A stretch of 64,000 bases of DNA from Amycolatopsis pretoriensis (GCF_900107925.1 NZ_FNUJ01000002.1:496001-560000), one strand, 5' to 3'. Shown: positions 47,090-55,910, counted from the stretch's first letter. Notes: generated by a model not told the origin, from the sequence alone. Made by a program: numbers and translations.

Positions 47090-47499
47090 CGTGCGTCGCT
47101 CCCTGTGCGTTCGGGGAACGTCCGCGGGGCGAGCCGCGAACTTCTCACGACGAATCGTCATCGGCGGACGGCCCGCGCACATGGGTGCGACGGACCCGCA
47201 TTCCGGCGCCGCACCCGGCCCCCGGTCCGCCTCGCGCGCGGGTGACGCGGTCGCGCGCGCGACCGCGGAGTCAGGTGGGGGCGGGGTGCCCCGCACGGGG
47301 GATCGGCGGTGCCCGCACCCTCGTCAACCCCGGCCGGGCCCGCCCGCCGAGTGGACCAACCGCCACGTCCGAACGGCGCAACCACCCAGTCCGCGACCAG
47401 GCGTTTCCCCGGCGATGCCCCCATGAACCCCTAGAAAGCCCCCATGCCGCGCCGGAATGCGGGCGTAGCACCCCCATGTAACCCACGTCACCCGCTGGC
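47090..47499. promoter_or_regulatory. Divergent control region for the NRPS and LanM arms
   Basis: 410 bp between the first genes of both arms, so it should hold the promoters of a 35-kb operon and the LanM unit. Near the leftward gene lies the small inverted repeat GACGA-A-TCGTC (47149-47159). Near the LanM gene are three CCCCCATG direct repeats and one ACCCCTAG, described separately. No classical -35/-10 pair is obvious, and no RNA structure or riboswitch was recognised. Confidence 0.5.
47418..47478 (+). promoter_or_regulatory. Three CCCCCATG direct repeats upstream of LanM
   Basis: Copies at 47418-47425, 47439-47446 and 47471-47478. Start-to-start distances are 21 and 32 bp, about two and three helical turns, so all lie on one DNA face. 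They sit 22-82 bp before the LanM ATG at 47500. This is the pattern expected for a regulator bound as a tandem array; the LuxR-LAL protein at 51083-53971 is the nearest candidate. Confidence 0.5.
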
Positions 47500-50361
47500 A
47501 TGCTCGAACCCGTGATTCCCCCGCAGCCGAACCCGGCGACCACGACGCTCCCGCCCACCTGGTGGGCGGCGGCGCTGACCACGCAGGAACGCCGCCCCGG
47601 CGGCGCCCGTCCCGCGTGGGTCGACTTCGCGGAAGCGGCACTTTCACGGGAAAGTGCCGACTTGGAGCTTTCACGTGAAAGCTCGCACTGGCGCACCGCC
47701 TTCGCCGCGGTGTTCCGTCCCTTCACCGACGCGGCCCGCGCCGCGATCGCCGGCGCCGCAGCGGCTTCGCCCGCCGTCGACGCCGCCGCGGTCGCCGACG
47801 GGTGCGCGACGCGGCTGGGCCACCAGCTCGCCGGGCTCGCCGCCCGCAGCCTGGTGCTCGAGCTGGGGCGGGCCCGGCGCGCGGGGATCCTGGCCGGAGA
47901 CAGCGCGGAAGAGCGGTTCGCCGACTTCGTGCGGCGGACCGGCACCCCGGCCGGGCTCACCGAGCTGCTGCACCGCTACCCCGTGCTCGCCCGGCTCGCC
48001 GCGCAGGCGTCGCTGTACGCGATCGCGGCCGTCACCGAGCTGCTCGGCCGCTTCGACGCCGACCGCGCCGCGCTCACCGCGTTCACCGGTCCGGAGCCCG
48101 GCCCGCTGGTGGAGATCAGCGGCGGCACCGGCGACGCGCACCAGCGCGGCCGCTCGGTCCGGGAGCTGCGGTTCGCCGGCGGCGCGCGGGTGATCTACAA
48201 GCCGCGCCCGCTCGATCTGCACGCGGCGTTCACCGGCCTGGTCGAGTGGCTCAACCCGCGCGTGCCCGGCCTCGAGCTGAGCACGGTCGACGTCCTGGTG
48301 CGCCCCGGCTACGGCTGGCTGCGGTTCGTCGAGCACCGGCCGTGCGCCGACCTCACCGAGGTCGACCGGTTCTACCGCCGCCAGGGTGTGCTGCTCGCCC
48401 TGCTGCACGCCCTCGACGGCACCGACGTGCACTTCGAGAACATCATCGCCGCCGGCGACCAGCCCGTCCTGATCGACATCGAGACGCTCTTCCAGCCGGT
48501 GCTGCCCGCCGACGCGAGCGACGTCGACCCCGCGGCCGAGCTGCTCGCCCGGTCGGTGCACCGGACCATGCTGCTGCCGCAGATGATCGTCGGCGAGCAC
48601 GGCGCGGTCGACATCTCCGGCCTCGGCGGCGGCCGCGCGGCGGCCCCGGCGCTCACCCGCGTCGACTGGCTCGACGCCGGCACCGACCGGATGCGGCTGA
48701 CCCGGGTGCCCGGCGGTGTCGGCACCGGCGTCAACCGGCCCACCCTCGGCGGCGTCGACGTCGAACCGGCCGAGCACGGCGCCGCGCTGCTGGCCGGGTT
48801 CCGCGCCGGGTACGACGCCATCGCCGCCGGCGCGGCCGAGTTCGGGTCGCTGCTCGACCGCTGCGCCGACGCCGGGATCCGCGTCCTGGTCCGCCCGACC
48901 AGCTTCTACACGCGGCTGCTCGACGAGACCACGCACCCGTCGCTGCTGGCCGACGCGGCCGCGCGCGACGACGCTTTCGGGCTGCTGCACGACGACAGCA
49001 CCGACGACGTCCGCCGCGGGCTGGTCGCCGCCGAGCTGACCGACCTGTGGGCGGGCGACGTCCCGATGTTCACCGGCCGGCCCGGCAGCACGGACCTCTG
49101 GGACGCCGAAGGCACCCAGCTGCCCGGGCTGCTGGCCGAACCGCCGCTGGAGACGGTCCGCGCGAAGGTCGCCGGGATGACCACGATCGACCGCCGGGAC
49201 CAGGAGTGGCTGATCTCCGCCGCGCTGGCCACCCGGCCCGCCGCCGAGACCCACACCGGCACCGGGGTCACCGACCCCGTCCTGCCGAGCAAGAGCCCCG
49301 AACCGGCGCACCTGCTCTCGGCCGCCTGCGGCATCGCCGACGCGATCGTCGCCCGCGCGGCCTCCGGCGGCGGGCGCGTCAACTGGGTCGGGCTGGAGCT
49401 CGTCGACGAGAAGTACTGGACCGTGCTGCCGATGGGCGCCGGGCTCGGCGAGGGCTACACCGGGGTCGCGCTGTTCCTGGCCCAGCTGGCCGAGCTGACC
49501 GGCATCGACCGCTACCGCGAACTGGCCGGGAAGGCGCTTTCCGGGCTGCCCGGGCTCGTCTCCGCGCTGGAGGCCGACCCGGACCTGGCCGCGGCGGCCG
49601 GTCCCGGCGGGCTGCTCGGTCTCGGCGGCGTCGCCTACGCGGCGGCGCGGCTTTCGCGGCTGCTCGACCGGCCCGACCTGCTGGACCTGAGTGCCCGCAC
49701 CGTTGCCGTGATGCCGGCCCCGACGCCCGAGACGTCCCCGCGCTACACCACCGGGCTGGCCGGCGGGCTCGTCGCGCTGCGCTCGGTCGCCACCCAGACC
49801 GGCCTCGCCACCGCCACCCTGCTGGCCGACGCCTACGCGGCCGAGCTCGCCGTCCGCTCGATCGACCCCGACCTCGCCGACCCCGGGTTCGCGCACGGCG
49901 CGGCCGGCGTCGACTGGGCCCTGGCCGGCTACCCGCGCGAAACCGCGACCCTGCCGCCGGCGAAGACCGCGACCGGGCACGGCTGGTGCTCCGGCCTGGC
50001 CGGCCAGGTGCTCGCCTACTCCGGCGACCCCGCCGTGCTGGGCCTCGACGAGCAGGTCGCGGCGCTGGCCGGCCAGGACCCGCTGCGCGACCTGAGCCTG
50101 TGCCACGGCGAAACCGGCATCACCGACGTCCTCGGCTTCCTCGCCGAAGCCGGCCACGAGGGTGCCGCTGCCGCGGTCGCCACCCGCACCGGGCAGCTGC
50201 TCACCGCCGTCGAACAGGACGGCGCCCGCTGCGGCACGCCCGACGGCGTCGCCTCCCCCGGCCTGCTGACCGGCCTGGCCGGCATCGGCTACGGCCTGCT
50301 GCGCCTCGGCTTCGGCCGGCGCGTCCCGTCCGCCCTGCTCTTGCAACCCCCGACCCGCTGA
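47500..50361 (+). CDS. LanM-type class II lanthipeptide synthetase
   Basis: 953 aa, full length for LanM. The dehydratase half (about 90-620) has ARVIYKPRPLDLHAAF for ATP/substrate binding and TDVHFENIIAAGD with VLIDIETLF (His311, Asn314, Asp326, Glu328), the kinase-like active site that phosphorylates Ser/Thr and eliminates phosphate. The cyclase half has LGEGYTGVALFLAQL and the zinc ligands Cys830 in GHGWCSGLAG and Cys868-His869 in LCHGETGI. Both halves thus look active. It is followed by three precursor-like genes that encode no cysteine. Residues 47-62 (ALSRESADLELSRESS) come from two palindromes at 47638-47684. ATG at 47500 has a weak ribosome site; GTG at 47512 is an alternative. Confidence 0.92.
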   Translation: MLEPVIPPQPNPATTTLPPTWWAAALTTQERRPGGARPAWVDFAEAALSRESADLELSRESSHWRTAFAAVFRPFTDAARAAIAGAAAASPAVDAAAVADGCATRLGHQLAGLAARSLVLELGRARRAGILAGDSAEERFADFVRRTGTPAGLTELLHRYPVLARLAAQASLYAIAAVTELLGRFDADRAALTAFTGPEPGPLVEISGGTGDAHQRGRSVRELRFAGGARVIYKPRPLDLHAAFTGLVEWLNPRVPGLELSTVDVLVRPGYGWLRFVEHRPCADLTEVDRFYRRQGVLLALLHALDGTDVHFENIIAAGDQPVLIDIETLFQPVLPADASDVDPAAELLARSVHRTMLLPQMIVGEHGAVDISGLGGGRAAAPALTRVDWLDAGTDRMRLTRVPGGVGTGVNRPTLGGVDVEPAEHGAALLAGFRAGYDAIAAGAAEFGSLLDRCADAGIRVLVRPTSFYTRLLDETTHPSLLADAAARDDAFGLLHDDSTDDVRRGLVAAELTDLWAGDVPMFTGRPGSTDLWDAEGTQLPGLLAEPPLETVRAKVAGMTTIDRRDQEWLISAALATRPAAETHTGTGVTDPVLPSKSPEPAHLLSAACGIADAIVARAASGGGRVNWVGLELVDEKYWTVLPMGAGLGEGYTGVALFLAQLAELTGIDRYRELAGKALSGLPGLVSALEADPDLAAAAGPGGLLGLGGVAYAAARLSRLLDRPDLLDLSARTVAVMPAPTPETSPRYTTGLAGGLVALRSVATQTGLATATLLADAYAAELAVRSIDPDLADPGFAHGAAGVDWALAGYPRETATLPPAKTATGHGWCSGLAGQVLAYSGDPAVLGLDEQVAALAGQDPLRDLSLCHGETGITDVLGFLAEAGHEGAAAAVATRTGQLLTAVEQDGARCGTPDGVASPGLLTGLAGIGYGLLRLGFGRRVPSALLLQPPTR
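47638..47684. repeat. Paired palindromes, LSRES type, in frame in LanM
   Basis: Two units: 47638-47657 (8-bp arms GCACTTTC/GAAAGTGC around ACGG) and 47665-47684, a perfect 20-bp palindrome centred on CACGTG. Both are read through in LanM as LSRES. The CTTTCACGTGAAAG core recurs in the 48-bp palindrome at 56039-56086. Confidence 0.75.
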
Positions 50362-50391
50362 TCAGTCCCCACCCGAGGAGAGAACGAAACG

Positions 50392-50571
50392 ATGCGCGAA
50401 ACCACCGCCGAGACCGTCGAAGCCACCATCGGTGCCCTGGTGCTCCCCCGCGCGAACCGCGCCGGCGCCCGCAACCAGGCGCTGGCCGGCACCCGGCCCC
50501 GGGTCTCCGGGTCGACCCTCGACACGCTCGGTGGCCCCACCGTGGTCACCAACGGCACCTTCGCCCTCTGA
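50392..50571 (+). CDS. Putative RiPP precursor peptide 1 (Cys-free)
   Basis: 59 aa, ATG at 50392 with GAGGAGAG upstream, 30 bp after LanM. An N-terminal leader-like part (RETTAETVEATIGALVLPRA) leads to NRAGARNQALAGTRPRVS, whose GARNxALxG is shared with the next two peptides. The C-terminal part VSGSTLDTLGGPTVVTNGT is rich in Ser/Thr and ends FAL. There is no Cys and no Lys. By position and shared motif it is a substrate of the LanM enzyme; dehydration of Ser/Thr is possible but lanthionine rings are not, at least within this peptide. No close family is recognised. Confidence 0.7.
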   Translation: MRETTAETVEATIGALVLPRANRAGARNQALAGTRPRVSGSTLDTLGGPTVVTNGTFAL

Positions 50572-50618
50572 CGTCCCCTCCCCCTCCCCCGATCGCGACC
50601 GAAAGCGGAGAACACGCC

Positions 50619-50801
50619 ATGAGCGAGCACGACTTCACCGGCACGGACAACCCCGTCGGCGACCCCACCCTCCCGGCGCCGACCCGGACCGGCGCCCGCA
50701 ACCGCGCTCTCGCCGGCCGGACCGCGCGGCTGAGCCACCACGGCGCCGACACCCTCGACATCACGCCCGTCTTCACCGTCAGCATCGGTTTCGCCGAATA
50801 A
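50619..50801 (+). CDS. Putative RiPP precursor peptide 2 (Cys-free)
   Basis: 60 aa, ATG at 50619 with GCGGAG upstream. MSEHDFTGTDNPVGDPTLP is acidic and leader-like, followed by TRTGARNRALAGRTARLS with the shared GARNxALxG motif. The C-terminal part SHHGADTLDITPVFTVSIG ends FAE. No Cys, no Lys; five Ser/Thr and two adjacent His lie in the likely core. It is close kin to peptide 3 (EHDF-GTDNP-GD-TLP in both), indicating tandem duplication. Confidence 0.72.
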   Translation: MSEHDFTGTDNPVGDPTLPAPTRTGARNRALAGRTARLSHHGADTLDITPVFTVSIGFAE

Positions 50802-50841
50802 CCCTGCCCGACCCAGCACTACCGAGAGTGGAGCCACCAGC

Positions 50842-51018
50842 ATGACCGAGCACGACTTCGCCGGCACGGACAACCCGATCGGCGACTTGACCCTCCCGAC
50901 GTCGGCCCGCACGGGCGCCCGCAACCACGCTCTGTCCGGCCGGGCGGCGCGGGTCAGCCAGAACTCCCTGACCACGATGGACATCACGGTCGTCACGGGC
51001 GGTTTCACCGAACAGTGA
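50842..51018 (+). CDS. Putative RiPP precursor peptide 3 (Cys-free)
   Basis: 58 aa, ATG at 50842 with GTGGAG upstream. MTEHDFAGTDNPIGDLTLP aligns with peptide 2 nearly residue for residue; SARTGARNHALSGRAARVS carries the shared motif. The C-terminal part SQNSLTTMDITVVTGG ends FTEQ. No Cys, no Lys. Conserved positions across the three likely cores are a Ser just after R(V/L), a T(L/M)(D/G) pair and a Thr/Val-rich tail with Phe. Together they form the substrate family of the preceding LanM. Confidence 0.72.
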   Translation: MTEHDFAGTDNPIGDLTLPTSARTGARNHALSGRAARVSQNSLTTMDITVVTGGFTEQ

Positions 51019-51082
51019 GACATCCCGGCGTCGGTAATTCGACCTACGTCCGGAGGTGGCCAGTCCGGTTATAGTGACCGCG

Positions 51083-53971
51083 ATGGGCATCCGATCGACG
51101 CGCCTGATCGGGCGCGACAGGGAGCTCGGCGCGCTGTCCCAGGCTCTGGAGAAGGCCCGCACCGACCACGGTGGGGCCTTCTTCCTTGTCGGTGAAGGCG
51201 GGATCGGGAAGTCCCGGCTCGCCGCCGACGTCGCCTCGCGGGCGTTGGCGACCGGGCTCCCGGTGCTACGCGGACGAGCCAGCTCGATCGGCCCGATGGT
51301 GCCGTTCCGTCCCCTCGCCGAAGCCCTGTTGTCGCACTTCCGCGGCGGCCTGCCGCCCGCCGCGCCCGAACTCGACCCGCTCGTGCCGGTGCTCGCGCGG
51401 CTCGTGCCCGACTGGTACCGCGGCGACCGTCCACACGACAACGGCAACCTCCTGGTCCTGGCCGAAGCGGTGTTCCGGCTGCTGTCGGTCGCCGGGCGCG
51501 ACGGCGGCTGCCTGATCGTGCTGGAGGACCTCCACAACGCCGACGCGGAGACGCTGTTCATCGTCGAGTACCTAGTGGACAACCTCGCGTCCAGCCGCGT
51601 GATGCTGATCGGCACCCTGCGCGGCGAACCGGGCGAGGCGCTGCGGCTGGCCTCGGCCGCGGCGCAACGCTCGTCCAGCCACACCTTCGAACTGTCCCGG
51701 CTGGACGCCGAACGCACCCGTGAGTTCGCGGCCGCCTGCCTGGAAACCGAGCCGGCCTCGGTACCCGCCGCCGTCGCGAACCTGTTGTGGCAGAACAGCG
51801 AGGGCGTGCCGTTCGTCGTCGAGGAGCTGCTGCACGGCATGCTCGGCGACGGCCTGCTCGTCGGCGGGCCGGGCGGCTGGCAGGTCGTCGGCGAGCTGCA
51901 GGCCCGCGTGCCGGAGGCGCTGATCAGCAGCATCGCCGCCCGCGTCGACGCGCTCGGCGAAGACGGCGAGACGCTGCTGTCGGTCGCCGCCGTGCTCGGC
52001 CGGCGATTCCCGCTGTCGGTCGTGCAGGCGGTGACCGACATGGACGACCGCATGCTGCACAACCACATCAGCGCGAGCGTCGCCGCGCACCTGGTCACCA
52101 CCGACGAGACCACGCCCGGCTGGTACGCCTTCCGCCACCCGCTGACCGCCGAGGCGCTGCTGGCCCGGCTGGTGCCGTCGACGAAGGCGAACCTCGCGCG
52201 CCGGGCCGCCGACGCCGTCGAGCAGCTGCACCCCGGCCTGCCCGGCGAGCTGTGCGCGCTGGCCGCGGCGCTGCGGCTGACGGCGATGGACCACCCCGGC
52301 GCCGGGCGGCTGTTCGCCGAGGCCGGCCGGCGCGCGCTCGACGGCGGCGCGGCCGACACGGCGGTGACGATGCTGACCCGCGCCGTCGAACTGCTGGCCA
52401 CGGCGAGTCCCGACGACCGGGCGGACGCCCTGGAGTCCCTGCTGCACGCGCTCGGCCAGACCGGGCAGTTCGACCGGGCCGTCGAGTTCTCCGCCCGGTT
52501 CGCCGAGATCGGCCGGCTCGAACGGGCCGTCGACCTGCACATCCAGCTGGCGTGGGCGGCCTACATCGGCGGCCGCCACGACGAGTGCCTCAACCAGATC
52601 GAGCAGGCCCGCGCCCCCCTCGGCGGCGAGATGACCGAAGAGCAGAAGGCGGGTCTCGACGCCGTCGAAGCGACGCTGTGGCTCGACATCCCCGGCCCGG
52701 CGCACACCGAGCGGGCCCGGAAGCTGGCCGAGCAGGCGTGGGAGGTCGCCGAACGCGCCGGCGTGCCGTTCGTGTCGTGCCAGGCGCTGCAGGTGCTCGG
52801 CATGGTGGCGCTGGAGTCGGACCTGGCCGAGGCCGAGCGGTGCCTGCAGCTGGCGCGGCGGCTGGCCGAGCGCCACCAGCTGACGCACCTGCGCACCCAG
52901 GTGCTGGTCCGCCTCGGCGGGCACCGGATGCTCGCCGAGGGCGACATCCGGACGTTCGACCTGGCCCGCGCGGAGGCCCAGCGCACCGGCGCGATCACGC
53001 TGACCTGCGCGGTCGACGCGAGCCTCGCGGTGCACGCGGTGATGCGGAGCGACTTCGCGCAGGCCGACCGCATCCTGGACGAGAACCTCGCGGTGCTCGG
53101 CCGGCTCCGGCTGGTCGCGCTGCTGCAGTACACGCACATGACGCGCGCGATGGTGGCCGCGCACCAGGCTGACCGGCCGCGGATGGAGCGCGCGCTCGAG
53201 GAATTCCGCGCCGAAGGCGGCGCGACGGCGCAGGAGCTCGTGCTGAGCGTCGGGCTGGCCCAGGTGTTCTGTTCCCTGCTGGAGGAGGACGCCGAACGCG
53301 CCCGCCGCGAGCTGGCGCAGGTGCTGGCGTTGGAAGAGCGTCAGCCGAGCCGCTTCCACCTTGCGGGCCAGCACGGCCTGCGGCTGCTGGTGGAGGCACT
53401 CGACGGCACACCGCCGCCGGACCGGCCCCCGGCGGCCGTGAGCGGCATGCGCTGGAACCGCCAGTTCGTGCTGCTGGGCGACGCGGTCCGCCACGGCCGC
53501 GCGGGATCGGTGGACCTCGCCGATCAGGCCGTGGCCGCGGCGATCGAGACGGCGGCCCCGTTCCCGGTGAGCCGCCACCTGGGACTGCGCATGGTGGCCG
53601 AGTCCGCCGCGGCCGACGGCTGGGGCAACCCGGTGACGTGGCTCAAGGAGGCCGAGGAGTTCTTCCACCAGGCCGAGGTGAGCGCGGTGGCGAGCGCGTG
53701 CCGCGGGCTGCTGCGCAAGATCGGCGCCCCGGTCGGCCAGCGCCGCACGGGCTCGGACCGCCTCCCGGCGGAGCTGCGCTCGGCGGGCGTGACGGTCCGC
53801 GAGTACGAGGTGCTGCAGCTGCTGGCCGACAACATGGGCAACAAGGACATCGCCCGGCGGCTGCACATTTCCCCGCGCACGGTGGAAAAGCACGTGGCGA
53901 GCCTGATGGCGAAGTCCAATTTGGAGAACCGCAGCGCGTTGACCGAGTACGCGCGCAACACTCCACAGTAG
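51083..53971 (+). CDS. LuxR family LAL-type ATPase regulator
   Basis: 962 aa from ATG at 51083 (GTG at 51056 or 51074 also possible; the AGG-rich site at 51052 fits none perfectly). TRLIGRDRELGALSQALEKA opens the AAA-like domain, with Walker A GEGGIGKSRLA and Walker B CLIVLEDLHNAD. A long TPR-like helical middle follows. The C-terminal LuxR helix-turn-helix is VREYEVLQLLADNMGNKDIARRLHISPRTVEKHVASL. LAL proteins are usually pathway-specific activators. It lies 64 bp after the precursor peptides on the same strand, so it is the likely activator of the NRPS/LanM locus, possibly through the CCCCCATG repeats. Confidence 0.92.
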   Translation: MGIRSTRLIGRDRELGALSQALEKARTDHGGAFFLVGEGGIGKSRLAADVASRALATGLPVLRGRASSIGPMVPFRPLAEALLSHFRGGLPPAAPELDPLVPVLARLVPDWYRGDRPHDNGNLLVLAEAVFRLLSVAGRDGGCLIVLEDLHNADAETLFIVEYLVDNLASSRVMLIGTLRGEPGEALRLASAAAQRSSSHTFELSRLDAERTREFAAACLETEPASVPAAVANLLWQNSEGVPFVVEELLHGMLGDGLLVGGPGGWQVVGELQARVPEALISSIAARVDALGEDGETLLSVAAVLGRRFPLSVVQAVTDMDDRMLHNHISASVAAHLVTTDETTPGWYAFRHPLTAEALLARLVPSTKANLARRAADAVEQLHPGLPGELCALAAALRLTAMDHPGAGRLFAEAGRRALDGGAADTAVTMLTRAVELLATASPDDRADALESLLHALGQTGQFDRAVEFSARFAEIGRLERAVDLHIQLAWAAYIGGRHDECLNQIEQARAPLGGEMTEEQKAGLDAVEATLWLDIPGPAHTERARKLAEQAWEVAERAGVPFVSCQALQVLGMVALESDLAEAERCLQLARRLAERHQLTHLRTQVLVRLGGHRMLAEGDIRTFDLARAEAQRTGAITLTCAVDASLAVHAVMRSDFAQADRILDENLAVLGRLRLVALLQYTHMTRAMVAAHQADRPRMERALEEFRAEGGATAQELVLSVGLAQVFCSLLEEDAERARRELAQVLALEERQPSRFHLAGQHGLRLLVEALDGTPPPDRPPAAVSGMRWNRQFVLLGDAVRHGRAGSVDLADQAVAAAIETAAPFPVSRHLGLRMVAESAAADGWGNPVTWLKEAEEFFHQAEVSAVASACRGLLRKIGAPVGQRRTGSDRLPAELRSAGVTVREYEVLQLLADNMGNKDIARRLHISPRTVEKHVASLMAKSNLENRSALTEYARNTPQ

Positions 53972-53973
53972 AC

Positions 53974-54834
53974 TCAGGCCCCTCCCGCCAGGTCACTCAG
54001 CGGATCGAGGTGCTCCGGGGTCCAGCCCAGCTCGCGCCGCGCCTTGGCCGACGTCAACTGCTGGTCGAGGGCGAAGGCGTCGGCGATCGGGCCCATCCGC
54101 TCGCGGGCCTCGTCCAGCGTGATGGAGACGGTCTTGCCGGCCAGTCCCGCGGCGCGGGCGCACGCCTCGGCGACGTCCTTGGCCGTCGGGTCGACGCCGC
54201 CGACGCCGAGGTAGACCGAGCCGGCCGGCGCCGACAGCGCGGCCGCGTAGAGCCGGGCCAGGTCGTCGAGGTGGATCAGGGCCCAGTGGTTGGCGCCGTC
54301 GCCGAGGTACGGGATCGCGCCGCTTTCCTTGCCCGGCTGGACGAAGAAGACGTCGATCAGGCGGTTGTCGCCGCCGTAGAGGAGGCCGGGCTGGACGACG
54401 ACCGGCCGTCCACCGCTCTCGGCGCGGGCCAGCACGGCGTCTTCGACGGCCTTGCGCCAGGCCACGACGGGCGGCGGGTTCCAGGCGGCCGTCTCGTCCT
54501 GGACGCCGTCGGTGTCGCCGTAGACCCAGCTGCCGCCGGTGTGCACATAGGTGCCGCCGCCGACGCCGTCCTGCAGGGCGGTGGCCGCGGCGAGGTCCTC
54601 TTCGCCGCTGGTGGCCTGGGCCAGGTGGATCACGGCTTGCGCGCGGGCGGCGGCGTGGTTGAGCACGTCGAGGTCGGCCAGGCCGCCCCGGACGGCCGTC
54701 GCCCCGGCGGCGGCCACGGTCCGCTCGGCGCGGTCGCTGCGCGCGAGCGCCTCGACGGTGTGCCCGAGCCGGACGAGTTCGGCGATCGTCGCGCGGCCGA
54801 TGTAACCGGAGCCACCGGTGAGGAAGACCTTCAT
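53974..54834 (-). CDS. NAD-dependent epimerase/dehydratase family protein
   Basis: 286 aa from ATG at 54834. MKVFLTGGSGYIGRATIAEL has the GxxGxxG cofactor motif of extended SDRs. Next come LAQATSGEE and THTGG-like THVHTGGSWVYGDTDG, and a region GLLYGGDNRLIDVFF typical of atypical SDRs that reduce or rearrange small molecules. The usual YxxxK is replaced by a VYGD/AWRK arrangement (WRKAVEDAVLA), so catalysis may differ from sugar epimerases. It converges on the LuxR gene with 2 bp between stops and is divergent from a LysR gene, which probably controls it. It is not clearly part of the NRPS pathway. Confidence 0.83.
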   Translation of the reverse strand: MKVFLTGGSGYIGRATIAELVRLGHTVEALARSDRAERTVAAAGATAVRGGLADLDVLNHAAARAQAVIHLAQATSGEEDLAAATALQDGVGGGTYVHTGGSWVYGDTDGVQDETAAWNPPPVVAWRKAVEDAVLARAESGGRPVVVQPGLLYGGDNRLIDVFFVQPGKESGAIPYLGDGANHWALIHLDDLARLYAAALSAPAGSVYLGVGGVDPTAKDVAEACARAAGLAGKTVSITLDEARERMGPIADAFALDQQLTSAKARRELGWTPEHLDPLSDLAGGA

Positions 54835-54915
54835 CGCTGTCCTTTCGTTGCGGTGTCTGCGCTTTCCAGCGTGTCCCGCGGCGGTCGGGCGCGTCCAAGA
54901 CCCGTTGCGCGCGCA

Positions 54916-54936
54916 GTGATGCCCGCGCGGCATCAC
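54916..54936. promoter_or_regulatory. LysR-type T-N11-A operator
   Basis: Perfect inverted repeat GTGATGCC-CGCGC-GGCATCAC. Inside it T54920 and A54932 are separated by 11 nt, the T-N11-A rule for LysR binding. It lies midway between the divergent epimerase and LysR genes, so it likely serves autoregulation and control of the epimerase. Confidence 0.75.
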
Positions 54937-54982
54937 CGAGGACCTGCGATGATCGGAGCGAGACAGGAGGTGGCACGCCGGC

Positions 54983-55849
54983 GTGGATCTCGACCTGCGA
55001 AAGCTGCGGTACTTCGTCGCCGTGGCCGAAGAGCTGCACTTCGGGCGCGCCGCCGCGCGGCTGCACATCGCCCAGCCCGCCCTCTCCCGCCAGATCCGGG
55101 CCCTCGAAGACGAGCTGAAGACCGTCCTGTTCCTCCGGGACCGCCGCGGCACGGTCCTGACCCCGGCGGGCGAACAGCTCCTCGACGACGCCCGCGGCCT
55201 GCTCTCCGCCGCCGACGCGGTCCGACGGCGGCTCGCCGCGGCGGCCAAGCCCGTGCTCACCGTCGGTTTCATGCCGGGCATCGTCGTCACCCCGGCGGTG
55301 CGGGTGCTGGCCCGGCGGGAGCCGGACCTCACCGTCCGGCTGCTGCGCACCAGCTGGCACGACCAGGTCGAGGTCCTGCACGACGGCCGGGTGGACGTCG
55401 GCGTCGTGCGGCTGCCGTTCGACCGGCGCGGGCTGACCGTCCGGCCGCTGTTCGAGGAACCGCGCGTCGTCACCGTGCCGGCCGGGCACCGCCTGGCGGG
55501 CAAGGAATCCGTGTCGGTCACCGAACTCGCCGACGAGCACCTGCTGCAGGACCCCGACGCCGTCCCCGAGTGGCGGGACATCGCCGTCGAGCTGCGCGGC
55601 GCCGAGCGGGCCGAGGTCCCGCCGATCCACAGCGTCGAGGAGAAGCTGGAGCTGGTGGCGGCCGAGGCGGGGATCAGCATCATCCCCGCGTCGACGGCGG
55701 CGTTCTACACCCGGCCGGACGTGGTGGCCGTCCCGGTGGCGGACATCGCGCCGAACCGGGTGTGCTTGGCGTGGCTCGCCTCGCGGCGCTCAGGGTCGAT
55801 CGAGGCGTTCGTCGAAGCCGCGGCGACCCTGATCCCCCACGAGAGCTGA
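54983..55849 (+). CDS. LysR family transcriptional regulator
   Basis: 288 aa from a GTG at 54983, with AGGAGG 12 nt upstream. LRKLRYFVAVAEELHFGRAAARLHIAQPALSRQIRALEDEL is a textbook LysR helix-turn-helix. The rest is the two-lobed effector domain (VGFMPGIVVTPAV, VDVGVVRLPF, GISIIPASTAAFY). It is divergent from the epimerase with a T-N11-A site between. Its 3' end (SRRSGSIEAFVEAAATLIPHES) is duplicated twice downstream in decayed form (55911-56017 and 56091-56144). Confidence 0.92.
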   Translation: MDLDLRKLRYFVAVAEELHFGRAAARLHIAQPALSRQIRALEDELKTVLFLRDRRGTVLTPAGEQLLDDARGLLSAADAVRRRLAAAAKPVLTVGFMPGIVVTPAVRVLARREPDLTVRLLRTSWHDQVEVLHDGRVDVGVVRLPFDRRGLTVRPLFEEPRVVTVPAGHRLAGKESVSVTELADEHLLQDPDAVPEWRDIAVELRGAERAEVPPIHSVEEKLELVAAEAGISIIPASTAAFYTRPDVVAVPVADIAPNRVCLAWLASRRSGSIEAFVEAAATLIPHES

Positions 55850-55867
55850 CCGACCCGCACTCGCCGC

Positions 55868-55901
55868 GGCCAGCCGCTCCCGGACCCGCGCGTGGCGGAA
55901 C
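55868..55901 (-). pseudogene. Stray copy of the SARP regulator 3' end
   Basis: 31 of 34 bases match 56639-56672, which encodes the last residues ([13 protein letters not shown]) of the SARP-NACHT gene, in the same orientation. It lies alone between two LysR tail copies, so it is a remnant of a duplication or recombination event, not a gene. Confidence 0.65.
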
Positions 55902-55910
55902 ACCTGCCCG

